A stretch of 64,000 bases of DNA from Sclerodactyla briareus (taxonomy: Eukaryota; Echinodermata; Holothuroidea; Dendrochirotida; Sclerodactylidae): the NCBI GenBank assembly GCA_026419785.1, contig JAODTK010002621.1, positions 280,001 to 344,000 of the forward strand. The letters run 5' to 3'. How positions within the stretch are numbered: position 1 is the stretch's first letter; each line of letters starts with the position of its first letter. Below the pieces are notes generated by a model. The model saw only the letters and a program-made list of their open reading frames with translations, was not told the origin of the DNA and ran no database searches. Below are positions 22,560 through 36,404 of the stretch, piece after piece. The position numbers were made by a program, and so were the translations under genes.

Positions 22560-24330
22560 AACTCGAGTGCGGACAGGGCTTTAAACATGTTTGAGATTCG
22601 GGGTTTCTCCTATCCCAACATTATGTATTAAATAAGGAGACACACCAACGAGATCATGAAAATATCCAAGTTCTCTCAGTGAAACCCAAGAGAAATAATT
22701 GGGAAGAACCCTAGACATATCCTGACTATCACTAATCGTTCCTCCCGGTACTAAACCTAACAATGGACTAATGCCGTCTTCAACTTTACCTTACATCCTC
22801 AATGAGTGAAAAACAAACGAGGATTGTCTTCAATATATATCGGCAATCTGCCTCTCAAAATCGAGTCTGGCACCAGAGACTAACTGCTTAAGTAATTTTG
22901 TTGCGCTATGAACTCATCCAGATGTGACACGGAGCCAAGGAACGATAAAGACGCCACAATTTTCCTTTCTTGTTATTGCACACACAAAAAAATCCAACAC
23001 GGCTTTTTGTTCCTATTTCGACGCTTTTTCCAAGAAATGTACACTTTCATGACATGACCTCACCAACGTTCTCAAGAAGGGCACCCAAGAGCCAACAGCA
23101 TTCAACCCGACGACAAATCAGGTCAATTACAACGCTACTCAGGAACCCGGAAATCCATCCAAACCGCCTCCGCGAGAGACGAGGAACGAGCCTCACACTA
23201 CGAGGACTATTGATGAAACACACACATCAAAAGTTAAATTATCGTGATCAAATGCACCAAGCTTACCGATACTCTCCACATTGTTCACTGAATCAAAATA
23301 TATGCAAGGACTTAAACCAAGATATTGTATTCTCTGGTGGTGAGGTGAAATGCTTGGAATAAGAAACATTCCTGGGTAATCTTGAAAGAGTAAGACCTCA
23401 TGAATCGTCACATACTGTTGGACCAGGAATAATCTGGATAGTCGAAATTTCTAATGATGATTGAATTCTTGCAAGAAACGTTGCTGAGCATATCGAAAAA
23501 AAGAAAGATGTTTCTTCCAGAGCTATTAGGAGAACGGTAAACAAATCCACGGTCAAAGACCGGGAATAGCTAAACCTGAGTTATACGGAACTGTAAACCA
23601 CACAGAATTGACCAAACTACGCTGATATCCTCCTCTTGACTATCAAATCAGACTTGGCATCAACAAAACTCCACCTCCCAATACCACGGCGAGTGTCAGG
23701 TCGATAGAACCTAACAACCCCCTAACATGCTGTTAACCTTAGCGGTGAAAATGTCTTATTTATCAAGGCCCTGCGATCCTACTACGAGTTACGTTCCTGT
23801 ACCAGAACTGAAACTCATCGAACTTACTCGTGATACTTTGAATATTAGCAAAGGAAACATGAAACTCCTTGCGCGTTAATCTGTCTATCGCTGAATACTG
23901 TGTACATGGCCCACCACTCGGCCAGAACTATTGGGAACCCTGATGATGCCAGGCTCCCCCCCCCCTCGTTCAGTTTGACAACAACCCATAACACAGAAAT
24001 TCAATGTTTTGCTCAACACCGAAGAACGAACACCATTGAAGTGTAGACCATCCTTAACAGAAAAAAAAAAAAAAAAAAATCCCTCCTCCCCCAAAAACAT
24101 GTAACATCCACTAAATGGACACCCTTCTCGCCACACTCCATTTCCAACTGCTTGTTCAGGACAACTAGGTCCTCGATAATCGACCGGCGAGCCTAGGTAT
24201 GATTTGTATACAGTCCTACAAATCGCAATTTTCGACCTGATATAAAAATAGACAGTGGCGACCACGACTTGAAGTATCTACATATAGGGAAAATCAGACC
24301 GGAGGCTGCCGAGATATCTGATTTTATATT
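22560..24330 (-). mobile_element. CR1/jockey-group LINE, family A copy 2 (partial)
   Basis: Minus-strand LINE fragment similar to copies 1 and 3. Linker sequence at about 22840-22960 matches 42930-43060 (the ggcaatctgcctc / ggcagtctgcctcc block). The endonuclease block NFDYPDYSW reads at 23423-23449. A further block, VKDGLHFNGVRS followed by GIIRVPNSSGR (24060-23919), corresponds to the YRPPNSS region of the endonuclease. The RT core is missing, so the copy is truncated on the low-coordinate side. A 19-base A run interrupts it at 24061-24080. Confidence 0.75.
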
Positions 24331-27300
24331 GGCTTCATCAGCCCCCAAAAACAAGGCCAGCTACTTCCTTCCTGACCGGAATCAGCCATCCAAATTTGAA
24401 GACGGCATACTCAGCACCTCCAACCTACAGGGGTAAATTTCTCGTAGCCCGCCCCTTATTGAAGATTATGAGGACCAATACGATACATTCTGTAGTGCGG
24501 TTTAGCACTCCTTTGAAGGGAGGAAAATCGGACCAACGATTGTCGAGAAGCCAATTCTTCACATGTCAGTAAGCCCCGCTACTAACGAATGAGAAGAAAG
24601 ACTGCCACCAAAAAGCTTACATAACAATAGTGACCATCTTATCAACATAGCGCATTCATCAGTCATGTATGAGAGTAAAAGAATCATTACAGTGACTTAG
24701 TGGTGAAAGGCACGGACGTTGCACATATGCACACACGTGCGAGTGCTAAACGCACATAACAAACCACAAACACAACACAACAAACACACACATGCGAGGC
24801 TGCATTAACTCATTTGGCTCAGACAACGAAATAAATTATGACAGCATGCCCCCGCTCCTTTAACACCATTACTCAATATATTATCACTGTACATATACGT
24901 GCGAAAACATACAGTACTTTGATTTCTCAAAAACTCAATTACTGCACAGCTCAAAAGTACTTAGGCCTACACAACCAAACAAAAAAGAAGGTTACAAATA
25001 TAAGTGATATGAACGAATTACAAGTCACCGCCAGAAACCAGGACAAAGCCTAAGGTAATGTTGGATAGAGCGAAATTAACCGACACTCCCAATACACCCC
25101 CAATGGAATGGAAGACATTGTGAAATGGTTCATTTTCTTTAGAATTCATCAGTCAGTAAATCTTCTGAAAACAGGAGTACGAGTGATTATAAGAAATAAA
25201 TATAATGAATCATCACTCATAGACTATATAGTATACGAGTGAAGACACTGCTCACAAATCTCTGGTTCGTCGTAGCCCCTATCGCGGGACCCAGCAAGGC
25301 GTAGGCCTATTGCACACATATCTGGCAGTGTGAATTGGAAAAAAAAAGGACAGAGTGAAGTAACTCGCTCGTTGTAAAGCATACCGACGATTGACCTGAC
25401 AACTGACCTTCAATATTTGGATACATTCACGAGAAGGTAGAGGGAGAGTAGGTGATTAGCGACTCAAACGTGTCCACAATTCAGTAAACAAACGTGTTAC
25501 CCATCCTTTCCTTCAACTTTCAAGGGTAAACCCAGTTAGCTGTAAGGCTAATCTTAGCTGACTGCCCGGGGCCCTCTGACAAATTAATTGCAATAAAAAC
25601 AGTCTGTGTTAACATGTCTGAATGTTGTTCATAGTTTACCTTAAGAACGTTATGCATGTGTATGTTCCATGCTGCCCCTAGCAGGCCCATGCAGGGATAA
25701 CCACTAGCTGGTTCTTGTATGGTAATGGATAAAAAAAAAAAAAAAAAAGGTTCTTCTTAGTAAAGAATCCGGATGAGAACGTATAAGAACTACTTATAGG
25801 AGTAAACACCAAGAAATCAGGGAAGCTAAAGGCATCGCTAAATACCAACGCATTCGTAACCCACACTGTCCCCCTCTGGAAGACGTTGATAAATTAATAG
25901 AGCAAAATACTAGACCGCACATTAACAACGCAGTGTCACGAGCTATAAGACCAGTAGTCTTGTGCTAAGACGTTGATATATTCCTGATTTCCCGCTGGCT
26001 TCTATCCGGCACGCACAGCCATCATACATTTCTGCAGTGCGCCACCTTCTCTGTAGTCCGTCTACTCCGTATCAACGTCTTGCCAAATTTTAATTTCGCT
26101 CCAATATTGCAAGCGGCCAACTACACCACTGCTAGAGAACCCCCGCTTGAATATTTAGATTTTTTCGATGAATGGTTTAGACCATAACAGCGTGTTTAAA
26201 TAAGCGACATCGAGGATCTACGGTTTAGCAGTTTGACAATTTAAGCATGGCTGAAAAAATATCTTCAAATAAAAATACAATCTTTTCAATTTGAACAAGA
26301 CAGAATAATGGTGGTGGCAGTGCAGAAAATTTATAATGCGTGAGAAGGCAGCAGGAAAATTTGACTGTTTTTTTTAAAAAAAATCGACGTCTTACACAAG
26401 ACTATAAGACCAGTAGGACACACATCCTCCGGACAAGACGGCAGTAGAAGAGCTATAGTCTAAAAAATAGGAACGGAACTTGAATTACAGTAATAACAAT
26501 GACAGTTCACTATAAACAAACCAATCATTGTCTATCAAACAAAACTGGCAATTGGGTCTCGCAACATCCAGCGAATTGCTATGGACGTGCCGTTAACATG
26601 ACGTCACAGTAAAGAAAAAATCGTCTCACGGTATATCGGAACTAATTTTACATTGACCTATCATTGTGTCGATGTTATGATCTTCATCGAATTGCAATGA
26701 AAGAAGTTTCATTGTGACGTTATGCACACGTCGCCCGTCGCTTTTTTCGACAGTTGCTCACTAGACATACCGTCTCTTTGAGTGACATTTGGAAGAATTA
26801 TATGTCTATCCATCGCAATACCATATATACAGTATAGTACGATGAAGTTACGGTTTAATCGTGTACTTATCAATGCTACCACTCACATTTTTGATCATAT
26901 TCGCTTCAATTGAAAAAAAAAAAAAAAAAAAAAAAAAAACAGAAATGTATAAAACAAAACAAAAAAAAAACAAATACAGATATTTACAGAATAATGAAAA
27001 GTTGTACAGAGAATACACCTTCACATCAATCAATATATTAACGTCATCTGCTCCTTTGAAAAGGAAAGTTATGCCTGAACATATTTTTTTTTTTACATTT
27101 AGAATTACGCAAACCTAACTCGGAATATAACGTAACACTGCAATAGCAAGATTGACTGAATAATTGATGGGAGAACTTCATTGCCCATGTACATGTTTCC
27201 TCTACACATTGAAAGGCAACATGTGCCTTCCTTGAGCTACTTTAGGCCGCTCCTTTAGGTTTCGACGTCACGGGGGTGCCAACCGATTCTACAATTTTGC

Positions 27301-28840
27301 AAACTTGAAAACAAAATGCGAATAGCTGTTTACCTGAAAATAAGAGAGGTTCTGCTTTATGAGGATTTTGTGAACAATTTAGGTTTTTTAGTTCTTCAAG
27401 TATTAATCAGTACTCATTCATCAGTTCGTTTGTTACAAGGTGTGTCCGACAATCCGATACCAAACAAATGCAACAAGTGCTAAAATTGTAGGTAGGTAGG
27501 TGCATTACTGAGTATCCACTGATTACAACATTTACTAACCTAACGAAATGAAATTTCGCACACACACACCAACACACGCCGCGGGGTTTCGCGCGCGCCA
27601 CTTCACGTACACATACACCACCATGAAATCGAGATTATTTTTGTTTTGTTTTTGGAAATGAGATTCGCGGGCGTACTTTCGACACCGAGCACTTCGGTAA
27701 ACCCCCTGTCGCCTATATTGGAAGCATGGTCCGATACTGCGTTTATGATTAAATATCCGACAATAACCATCCCAACGGAGTAACGTTCGAACCTTGCATA
27801 ATTGTATGGAATGTACGTCCGAAATCAAGGAAATGCTAACCAGTTGTCGATGACAAGAAGCCCAATTTGTTTAGTCACAGTTCAGCACAATGCTACCGCC
27901 TTCCAGATATTCGGTTATGATTCGATGGACCATATCGCAAATAGATTGAGGGCGTGCTTCACAAGTGTACATTTGTTTCTAGATAATTCAGTTCAGATTA
28001 TTCACCATAAATCGGTTAGTTATTACTTATCCATAAAATCAGCGGATTAACAAACACATATGTATTAATCATTATGGAGGTTAGTTGGTTGGCGAAAAAA
28101 CTGGGCATTTGGCTTTCAAGAATGAAATAATATGCTGGGTATTTCAAGCTTGATTATTCAATCGTTTACACTAAAAAAATATAGCCCTCAAGCAGTGGAT
28201 TGTGAGATAGATGTGTTACGTTGAAGTGCATTGTGGGATAGATGTGTTATAATGTTGTTCATAGCTTCTGTTTACGTATAGTATAGAGAGTAGTGTCTTC
28301 TCATTCTTTTTCTGACGGCTTCATCTCCATGTTGGCTGAAGTTGTCATGCTAGCCTAGAGGTAGTTTCAGTTCAGTATGATATGAATGAAAAATGGAATT
28401 CATGTACATGTGATGTTTGCCTACCTCTATAGGCCTTTCTTGAATAATGTTTCCCAAAACTTGTCTTAACTCATCAGAAAATATAATCATCCCTTATGAA
28501 GCACGCCATCAATCTAATGCGATATGGGTCTAGTCTTCCGCTTATGACTTTTTTTGAAATATGGGTCATGACTGGCTGCGCCACTCCATTGGGCTATATC
28601 CTACTAATTAAATCCCTGATAGAGGGAATCAGTTCATGCGCCCACTGTACGCATTATTTTGTCTCACCCGCAAGCAGTGGGACCTATTCAAGAACAATTC
28701 CTGAGATAATGCGGTAATCACACACGTGATTGGCATTGAATGGTGAAGCCACCCAAATCACCAAAAACACGAACATTAACCGTTTAGACCAAATGAATAG
28801 CATGTGTTAAAAAAAACGCTAATTAAAGGGCATCATAAAA
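24331..28840. other. No recognisable gene; simple repeats
   Basis: Contains a CA-rich patch (24725-24795), A-runs at 25732-25748 and 26913-26939, and a pair of about 28-bp direct repeats around 'gatagatgtgtta' at 28205-28250. No exon with a known domain or usable TIR pair was found in 4.5 kb. Confidence 0.4.
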
Positions 28841-28842
28841 TA

Positions 28843-28859
28843 TTTAATTTATATTTAAT
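28843..28859 (-). terminator. Possible variant polyadenylation signals for the GH31 gene
   Basis: Two TTTAAT sequences (ATTAAA on the minus strand) at 28843-28848 and 28854-28859 lie about 220 bases beyond the GH31 stop codon. This is position-based inference; the region is AT-rich, so chance matches are easy. Confidence 0.3.
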
Positions 28860-29074
28860 AATGAAAAACAATGAAGTCTAACCCGCGGCACCGACCCCCA
28901 AATATTTTGGAAAAAAACGCCACTGCTAGCTTTGAAATGTCGGCCAACATCCTGTATGTGAATGAAGAATCTGTTGTTTTGTTTGTCCAATATCGCTCGT
29001 ACAACAAAAACGTAAAGCACGTATACGTGAATAGAATACCACAGTACCTAAACACCGCTGTTCATGCAAACAGT

Positions 29075-31262
29075 TTACAAGCATGGTTTTGAGAATGTCC
29101 TGATTAAATAGGGTATCTTCTTCGGCACGGAAAGAGACAGCTTGCCATCCACCCCCGTATAGGGCAGCCCCGTGCCAGGTTGTTGCCATTCACCAGACGG
29201 GAACGTAGACCTGGTGTTTTACCTGGCCCGCCACAGCCTGGGCCGACCAGCAGATCGTCACCAATCAGGAACTGTGAGTTACCGGCCGTTTCGCGTCGTT
29301 ATTCTCCAACCCCAGATGGGTCTCACTATCGGAAACCCTGTGGCCAGAAACTCACGTCCGAGCTTCTCCACCAACGGGGCGATTTCGTTTTTGTGAAATT
29401 CGATGTAATTCCTCGACGATCCCCCTATCAGAGGAGTTATACTCGAACAAATCTGGGGGGATCTGCATAAGGGTAAGCATGCGCTTATTCTTGCATATGC
29501 GAGAACAACTCTCTATCCATGACATCCGGGAGACCTAACTGAGGTCCAAGACCATGTAAGGATACCCAATCAAGCCCAGGTTGATGACAGAGGGGATGAC
29601 GTTGGACAGACCCTTTTCAATACCAGACCCATCCTTGGGTATGTCCTGATGATAAATGGAAGCCTGGTCTGGTATGGCAGACCTGGTGATTACCGTAATC
29701 GGCACATGAATTACGCTATTTCCATGTATTCACGGGTGAAATGCGAGGGGTCGTCCAACTCAGTGGCTTATCTCAGGTACCCATATGGGAGATAACTAGA
29801 CTCCCCGTAGTCAAGGCGTAGTCAAGCTGATGGGAATTGCTGGAATTCCTTCAACTTGCTGTTTTGTATAAATGCTTGGCTGAGTCATCTGTGAGGTCGA
29901 CTCAAACCACCGACCTTACTGCCCCACATGGTCAAAAAACCAGGTACCTCACCCCTGGGACCTTTACGAGGTACCATCAAGGTGCCCTCCACTGAAGGCG
30001 GCAGAGTTGACCTCACGAAGGGTCAACACCTGCGGGAAGACCTCATGCGATCGAATGAACGTGATGGCTGGGAAAGACTGTTAGACTGGTGAATCACTAA
30101 ATGTGAGATCACCTTCTCTGGCACCAAACCCAGACCTGATATCAACTAACCATTAAGGTAAAAAACGCTGTATCGTTCCCCCTAATAAATCAAAAGGAGA
30201 GGAGTATCATCACTCACATCCAATGACCAAACTGGCTCTATTAACAGTGACCTATCCGGAGTCGTTCTGGTCTGGAGAAGGTTTTCGCGTCCGGTCAAAA
30301 AGCTCCACCAGGTCACTACCCTACCAGTGGGCAGATGGTGTACTCTACGTGTGGCATGCCGAAGTGTTGTGTGATAGTGGAAGAGTCCCATACGCAGACT
30401 CCTATGCAGATTTCCTGTTCATTGTTGTCAATGCTACCAGGAGCGGAGATCCCTCTCTACCGTGATGGTGATGATTTGTGATGACAGCCAGTACCTCTCC
30501 ACCACGGACCCAAACTGATCATCTCTGTTTCGCTGGTGATAAATGGTGTCAACGAATGTTCATCGACTCCAGCGGGATGTTCTGGTCTTTCCTGACGCCA
30601 CCACCATACCAATGGGAGTTCTTTACAGAGAAAAGCAATCCTTGATGGAATCATCAGGGGCCTGTGCCTCCCAGCTTATCCTATAGCAGTCAATGGCACT
30701 CGAAGGAAAATTATTAACACAAATGTATTCAAGTTTCCCGATAATCTGCCACCTGAGGCACAGATTATCTGAAGACTTTGGAAATGAGCAGCGAAAAGCA
30801 GGTGAGTCCTGTGGGGGCAAAGACCCATTCTGACCCTGGGTTAGCCTGCCCAGACCATCTATTCGATACACATCTCCTTCTTGCCACGTAGTACGTCAGC
30901 GATCAACCACGTAATGAAGGGGCTCCTCCTGATAATACCCACGAGAATGACGTATGGTGCCCCACCAGTTATGAACAGAACAGACACAGGACAGTTTAAT
31001 TTGAGCAGGAGCTTTATTCCCCTGGGCGTCTTCAGGACCTTGATCCTACGCGGGCAGAAAGGTCACTCATTGGACACATGGGGCAATGGGTGGGTGCCAT
31101 TGGCGGGCTGCGATGGTCCCCAGCAGGCTCTGGGCTCTCCTCGATGACTGCAGCCTCGACTGTGAACCGGCTGAAGGCGGGCTGCGACATGCTGCTGGAG
31201 CCTGTGACCAATGGTGTAGAAACATCGTCATGAGTGGTGGTTAGTGGGTGGAGGTCGCTCAT
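29075..31262 (-). CDS. Glycoside hydrolase family 31, MYORG/KIAA1161-like (frameshifted, near full length)
   Basis: Read on the minus strand across several frames, this 2.19-kb region encodes a GH31 alpha-glycosidase almost end to end. The ATG at 31260-31262 begins MSDLHPLTTTHDD. Then come IDCYRISWEAQAPDDSIKDC (near 30690), ERYWLSS (30479-30499), and EQEICIGVCVWDSSTITQHF before 30350. FIRSHEVFPQVLTLREVN lies near 30035. The nucleophile block LDYGESSYLPYGY, with the catalytic Asp, is at 29786-29815 and upstream. GLSNVIPSVINLGLIGYPYM lies at 29613-29545 and IGDDLLVGP at 29239-29265. The C-terminal IPYLIRTFSKPCL ends at TAA (29075-29077). The motif order and about 730-residue span match the MYORG subfamily, a type II membrane glycosidase of the secretory pathway; no N-terminal membrane anchor can be read here. 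No introns are needed. At least ten indels or stops break the frame, so it is either a pseudogene or a real single-exon gene with consensus errors. Confidence 0.8.
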
Positions 31263-34200
31263 GGTGCCCCCATTTTATTGTGTTAGTTGCGCAACACGTG
31301 ATGGCCGCAAGAAAGTTAGCAGTGCTGAAGAAATGGGAAAGAAAGCCAAGGCATGATGTTAATTGAGCAGCATGAAAGTTCGAGATTAATGGCCAGCCTT
31401 CCAACATATCGATGATACATAGTATAGGTTAATGATTTATGTAAAAACAGAAACAGCCATACATGCCATGTAAGGACTGCCTCAAAAGCACACACAGCAA
31501 AACTCAGTGGAGAAGGAATACCTGCCTTTGCTGGATTGTAATTCATTACCCACAACCCTGGAAGCTACTTCCTTTATGAGAGTGTGGGTGATGAGAATAA
31601 TAAATAAGTGCATGGAAATGATTGTGACCCTACAGTGGGAAAACTAAGTTGAATTCTTCAACGAATAATAGTCATGTCAATATAACTTGCTGTAAATTCC
31701 CCAGAACTCTCTCCTGGTTTTCGGGTCTGCGAGCGACAGCTGCCTATGTTATACTTACACAATGCTCACCTCTATTTCGCCTATCAGTTCCATTGTGGCA
31801 ATTTCTACCATATTCTGGCCACCCCATCATCCTACTGCTGTCCAGGCAGCACTGTGGCCCCGTCGTCTGTGACAGTATAGGCAGGTAGGCTAGGGCGAGT
31901 GTCGGTGTTTTTTGAGTGTCAGAGCGGCCTGCAGTCATATGGCACTGTGTCACAGATGAGCCCCCACCTTTCTTTTCCCTTCCATATCCTCTCTAATGGC
32001 CAGAATGAGGACTAATAAGCTAATAGAGGGTGGCATTGATGTAAGGATAACATAGGCAGAGAAGTGAAGTAGACTCATCAGTTATCACATTGAGGAAATC
32101 AAAACCACAAACTGAATTCCAACCAAGGTCCGTTGAAATGAAATAAGGCAAAAATTGATTTTGTGCAGCACCATCATGACATTATGGGAAATCCGGGGGT
32201 AGGGGGGTTGGGGGGGGGGGGGGGAAATGAGGGCGGGGGGTGGGAATTACTATAGGAAACTAATTGCAGATCTGTATCTGTATCGTCGGAAGCTGAATGT
32301 AGAAAATCCACCCCAAGACATGAAAAGAATTTTCATTACTCTTTTGTGAATATACCTCTGTTTTCCTGCTACTAGGGTGCCAAAGGGTAAAAAATGGGCA
32401 ACACATTTGGTTTGAAGCCCATGGACCGCCTTTGCAACCCCTGCTATCATTCAAGGTTACTGTGCTTGAATCTAGTTTGGGTGTGCGGTTTGATGTGTCC
32501 TTTACCTGTGCGTGCAAGTTTCAGAAAGGCATCAGGAGTATATGATGGTTATGATCGCAGGTAGTCAGTGAGTAGAGTAGCAGTTCATTCTGCACATATA
32601 ACTACACGAAAAAAAAAAAAGGGCAAGAATAACATCAATATCACCAAAACGTTCAACTGTAAAACATGGTACCTTTCTTACCAATGGATAGCTAAATTTC
32701 CTTTGCAAGGCCAAATATGCTGTGCATCACGGGGGGGATTCTTGAGTACGGGCATGTATCTCATACTGAACTACAGCCAGCTATATTTGTACGCGGTGAT
32801 GCTGAGTCACTTTGCTCCGAGTCCAAGTGAAGTCACAAGTCAAACCGGTAAAGTCACATTGAGAAATGCATTCAAGTCCAAGTCAAGAGGCCAGGCATCA
32901 CGGTTGGAAGCACAAAGTCGTAAGTCCAACTGGTGCAAATATGAATCAAGTCACAAGTCAGAAAAGTGCGCCAGGGGTGGGGGAGGAGGGGCATTACAGC
33001 AATAGCGTCACACTGTACTATGAATGTTTGCCAGGAGAGAGGCCAGTTCAGATGGTACCAACGGCTGCAAGAGATTGTTTCAAGTAACGGGTTCTATTCA
33101 AATGCTTCGAGGAGATCACTAGTTAAACAGAGTCCTATTAGTCATACAGGACACCTTCAACTGTCAGGGGTGGGGGGAGGAACAAATCAGGCCCAAATCT
33201 TTAGTAATTGCCAGGAAGTCAATATTTTTCCTGAAAATGTAGGCCTATTTTTTACCGAATTATGTTGTTTCATGCCCAAATTTATCCATCAGCAAGAGTC
33301 AAGAGCACTATGTAATCCCATGTTATATGACCATATTAAAGCCGAGATAATGTTTGGGAAACAGCATGCATGTTTCAGTTAACATTGCTATGATGGCACA
33401 GGCTCCAAAACTTTGCAAATGTGGTTACTGGATTCTATGACCATTTGTCAGTGTTTAGCCTCTGAACGGTTGGGCAGCATGAAGGGCTGAACAAGTCGTT
33501 TGGAGGCACTAGGTGTTGCTTGCACAAGCAGGCTAGAATACAAGAATTATGAAATTACAAATACCATTTGAAAATACATTAGTGCTGGAATGATTCACTG
33601 TGTTAGCGGTTATGGGAATTTGAATATTCATTAAACACAGATTCTACTTGTAGTGTGACATAAGGGAATATCCAGGAAATATTGTGCGACCCAGTGGTAA
33701 GTTTGGGGATGCTTACTTTTAGCCAATTCAATGCATACTGTAAGTTGGTTACATCACACTACTTGTACAGGACACCTACATTATTTGGTCCAGTTCCCCA
33801 TATGGCTGCTCGACATAAAAGCAGCATGATATGCACAAATGGGGCCAACATACTGACACATATGCCAAAACTTTGGTGTTGCTAACTTGCTTTATTCATT
33901 GATGTTCTGGTACACAACGTTGGAGAAGAGGCATTGAAGCAAGTCCAAGTAAAGTTAAAAATCTTTAAGCATGGTGCACGTGGAGTGAGTGAAAAGTCAA
34001 TGACTGGGTCTCCTTGCCCTCTATGATTTTACAACAAATTGCTCTGGTAACAGAGATCTAGCTTTCGTCTTGGAGCAAACATACAGTACAAGTCGATCAA
34101 GGTCTGGTTGAAATAATTAGAACAGATGACACAGATTTGAGTCAAAAGACTCAAGAGTGAACCAATATGAGATTTACAGTACTCAGTCCCAGACAAGTAT

Positions 34201-35718
34201 TATTTCTTTATTTAGTCTCAGCAAATAGGTTGCAGGCCAGAAAAAGTATATATATGCATGAAAGAGGCTAAAGAGGGTGATGATGGACCCACTGGTCTGG
34301 GACCATGATGACCAGATGTAAATACAATCAAGGTGACAGTGCAGCAATAGGTGGGAAGAGGAAGGGTGTTTTTTGTTTTTTTGTGGGGGGGGGGAGGCAG
34401 GAAGTAAAAAGAGGATAAGGTTGGTCCATGAGAGGGGAGTATAGGCTTTGTAATGTCATTCTGCTACCAGAAACAATAAAATTGGGTTGATTTCTGACTA
34501 TTCCTGATCATAATGGATAGATAAATTGAAGCACTGTCAAACCTCATGCACTCATTATGTTAGGGGAAACCCCACATTATACATTGTAAGCAGCGTTTCT
34601 TCATCTGTTAAGAAGCTGACATTGGGCAATTTCTGTACAAATTTTGCAATCCTCCAGATCATGTCCATTGTCCACCAAAAGGTATAGGGTGCAGTCGTCC
34701 CATTGAAAAGTGCATATCAAATTTAGCTTTATTGAACTAAAAACATTTGAACCTGTATATACTGTGTGCATGAAAAGGTTCCAAGCCCTGATGACTTGCC
34801 CTCCTACCCACAGAAATCTTAGGGATTAAAGTGGGAAGCCCACCAACCAAATTTAATAGGCCTATGGCTTTAAGCATCCAGTTGGATCAACAAGTCCAAA
34901 TCCAGAATTACCTAAATTTTTGGTTAAAAATTTAAAATCGTAAATTTATGTTCCGAGTGGGAGGGTACACAAATTTTCAAGAATGCAATATAGGCGGCGC
35001 AGCTGGGGTGTAACCATCCCCCCCCCCCTTGACCAAATGAATTTGAAAATTAAAACCAACTCGGACAATTAAATAATTATCGATCTGCGGAACATGATGA
35101 ATAAGACAATAAGATTATAACTGGCCTAAATAAATGTGAAAACTAGTATCCGTTCTAAGTTGAAAACAAATGTTGCCGTATATAACTCGTGTGCCGCTTG
35201 GTCTGCGATATTTCGCAGCTTGTAGCAAGCTGTATGGCAAACATAGGAACAATACTTGGCAACGAAAGTGGGACATTTGAAATGATTTAGTCCTTAGATT
35301 AGAAATGGAAAAAGTGATCTGAGCTTTGTTCAGTTTATGTGAACATGAAGAAATACTCCAAATGACACGTCTGTGAATGACTTTATCATTTACTACATGC
35401 AGTAAGTAATGGCTCAGCATTAGGTGTTTACATACGTTCGAATTGAGAATACACCAAAACAGCATGATTTATGTTCAAACTGTATACTGTAAAACAAGGG
35501 TTGCAGCCACTAGGGGCGGTTGGAAGGGCCAGACCCCCCAACTTTTAGTGGGAGGTGGGGTGGAGGGTGCGAAGGGTGAAATCCCTTTCCCTGGGCTCTC
35601 CCTCATTTTGCGGGATTTTGCGGTCTCAAAAACCCATATGATAGGCATCATTCATTCTTCTGACATGACCCCAGTTTTAGGGGACTGGAGTACATAATAA
35701 ACTCACAATGCTCAGGAA
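31263..35718. other. No recognisable gene; includes an AAGTC-rich patch
   Basis: The region upstream of the GH31 start would contain its promoter, but no TATA or named element stands out. At 32815-32970 the motif (C)AAGTC recurs many times (CAAGTCACAAGTCA-like), a short low-complexity repeat. G-runs occur at 32208-32224 and 34384-34394. The 116-residue minus-strand frame at 35115-35465 is unrecognised. Confidence 0.35.
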
Positions 35719-35814
35719 GTGCAGTTTCCGGCCATCGGGGAGGTTCGAGGTTTGTAACAAACCCCAAATTTCATGTACGATCCGCGCCAACAAATGGTGG
35801 CGCTCCGCTTAGCT
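35719..35814 (+). repeat. Palindromic module, copy c
   Basis: Starts GTGCAGTTTCCGGCCATCGGGG and ends CGCGCCAACAAATGGTGGCGCTCCGCTTAGC, both blocks in the same order and spacing as copies a and b. Confidence 0.8.
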
Positions 35815-36347
35815 AGAACACACAACAATTCACAAAGATTGGTACGCTTAGATGTAACCAACAAACAATCATCAAAAGATTGGTCTGTATACCCCCCCCC
35901 CTAAATTTGTATGCTTCCGCCACCACTGAATGCACTCAGTTTGTTTGCATTCAATTCAGTACGTGCCTGCATACACTGCTAATATTTATTTCACCCACAA
36001 TGACCAACTCCCGATAAGGATTGACTCATGAGTTCTATCACTAGGCCTTTAGCTATACCACCCAGACATATGATTGAGATGTTATACAAACATGAGTCGG
36101 TCATTGCCATGTAAAAGATATATAGTATGGATGTGCGTGAAAAACCAAAGAAAGAAATATACAGGATATGTGGCATAACACCCACAAAGAGAGCGATAAA
36201 ATCATGATTTTTCGGCTCGTCCTAGACGTTTTCCCCGCAGAAAGCATGTTGTGGTGCACTGTGGGTTAGTGTTGATGCATGCCGGATACTTCAGGGGGCA
36301 TTTTTTGTGTTGCATGTATGGAAAGCTTTTTTATTATCTTCCTCATT

Positions 36348-36404
36348 CAGGGCTGGAATTAACTGGAGGCCACCAAGGCCCTCATAAGCTTAATTCCAGC
36401 CCTG
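36348..36404. repeat. Perfect 14-bp hairpin (CAGGGCTGGAATTA)
   Basis: CAGGGCTGGAATTA (36348-36361) and its exact complement TAATTCCAGCCCTG (36391-36404) surround a 29-base loop that itself contains an AAGGCCCT/GGAGGCC near-palindrome. It may be a miniature element. Confidence 0.8.

Noticed and set aside
22970-23362. 130-residue plus-strand frame as a gene
   Set aside because: It is antisense to the LINE endonuclease region, which has recognisable motifs on the minus strand.
28900-31300. Possible viral or Polinton-type capsid genes
   Set aside because: First impression from scattered ORFs; once frames were joined, the motif order (ERYWLSS, LDYGESSYLP, IGDDLLVGP) identified a GH31 glycosidase instead.
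35115-35465. 116-residue minus-strand frame as a gene
   Set aside because: No domain, unusual Ser/His/Leu composition, no splice signals or homologous copy in the window.
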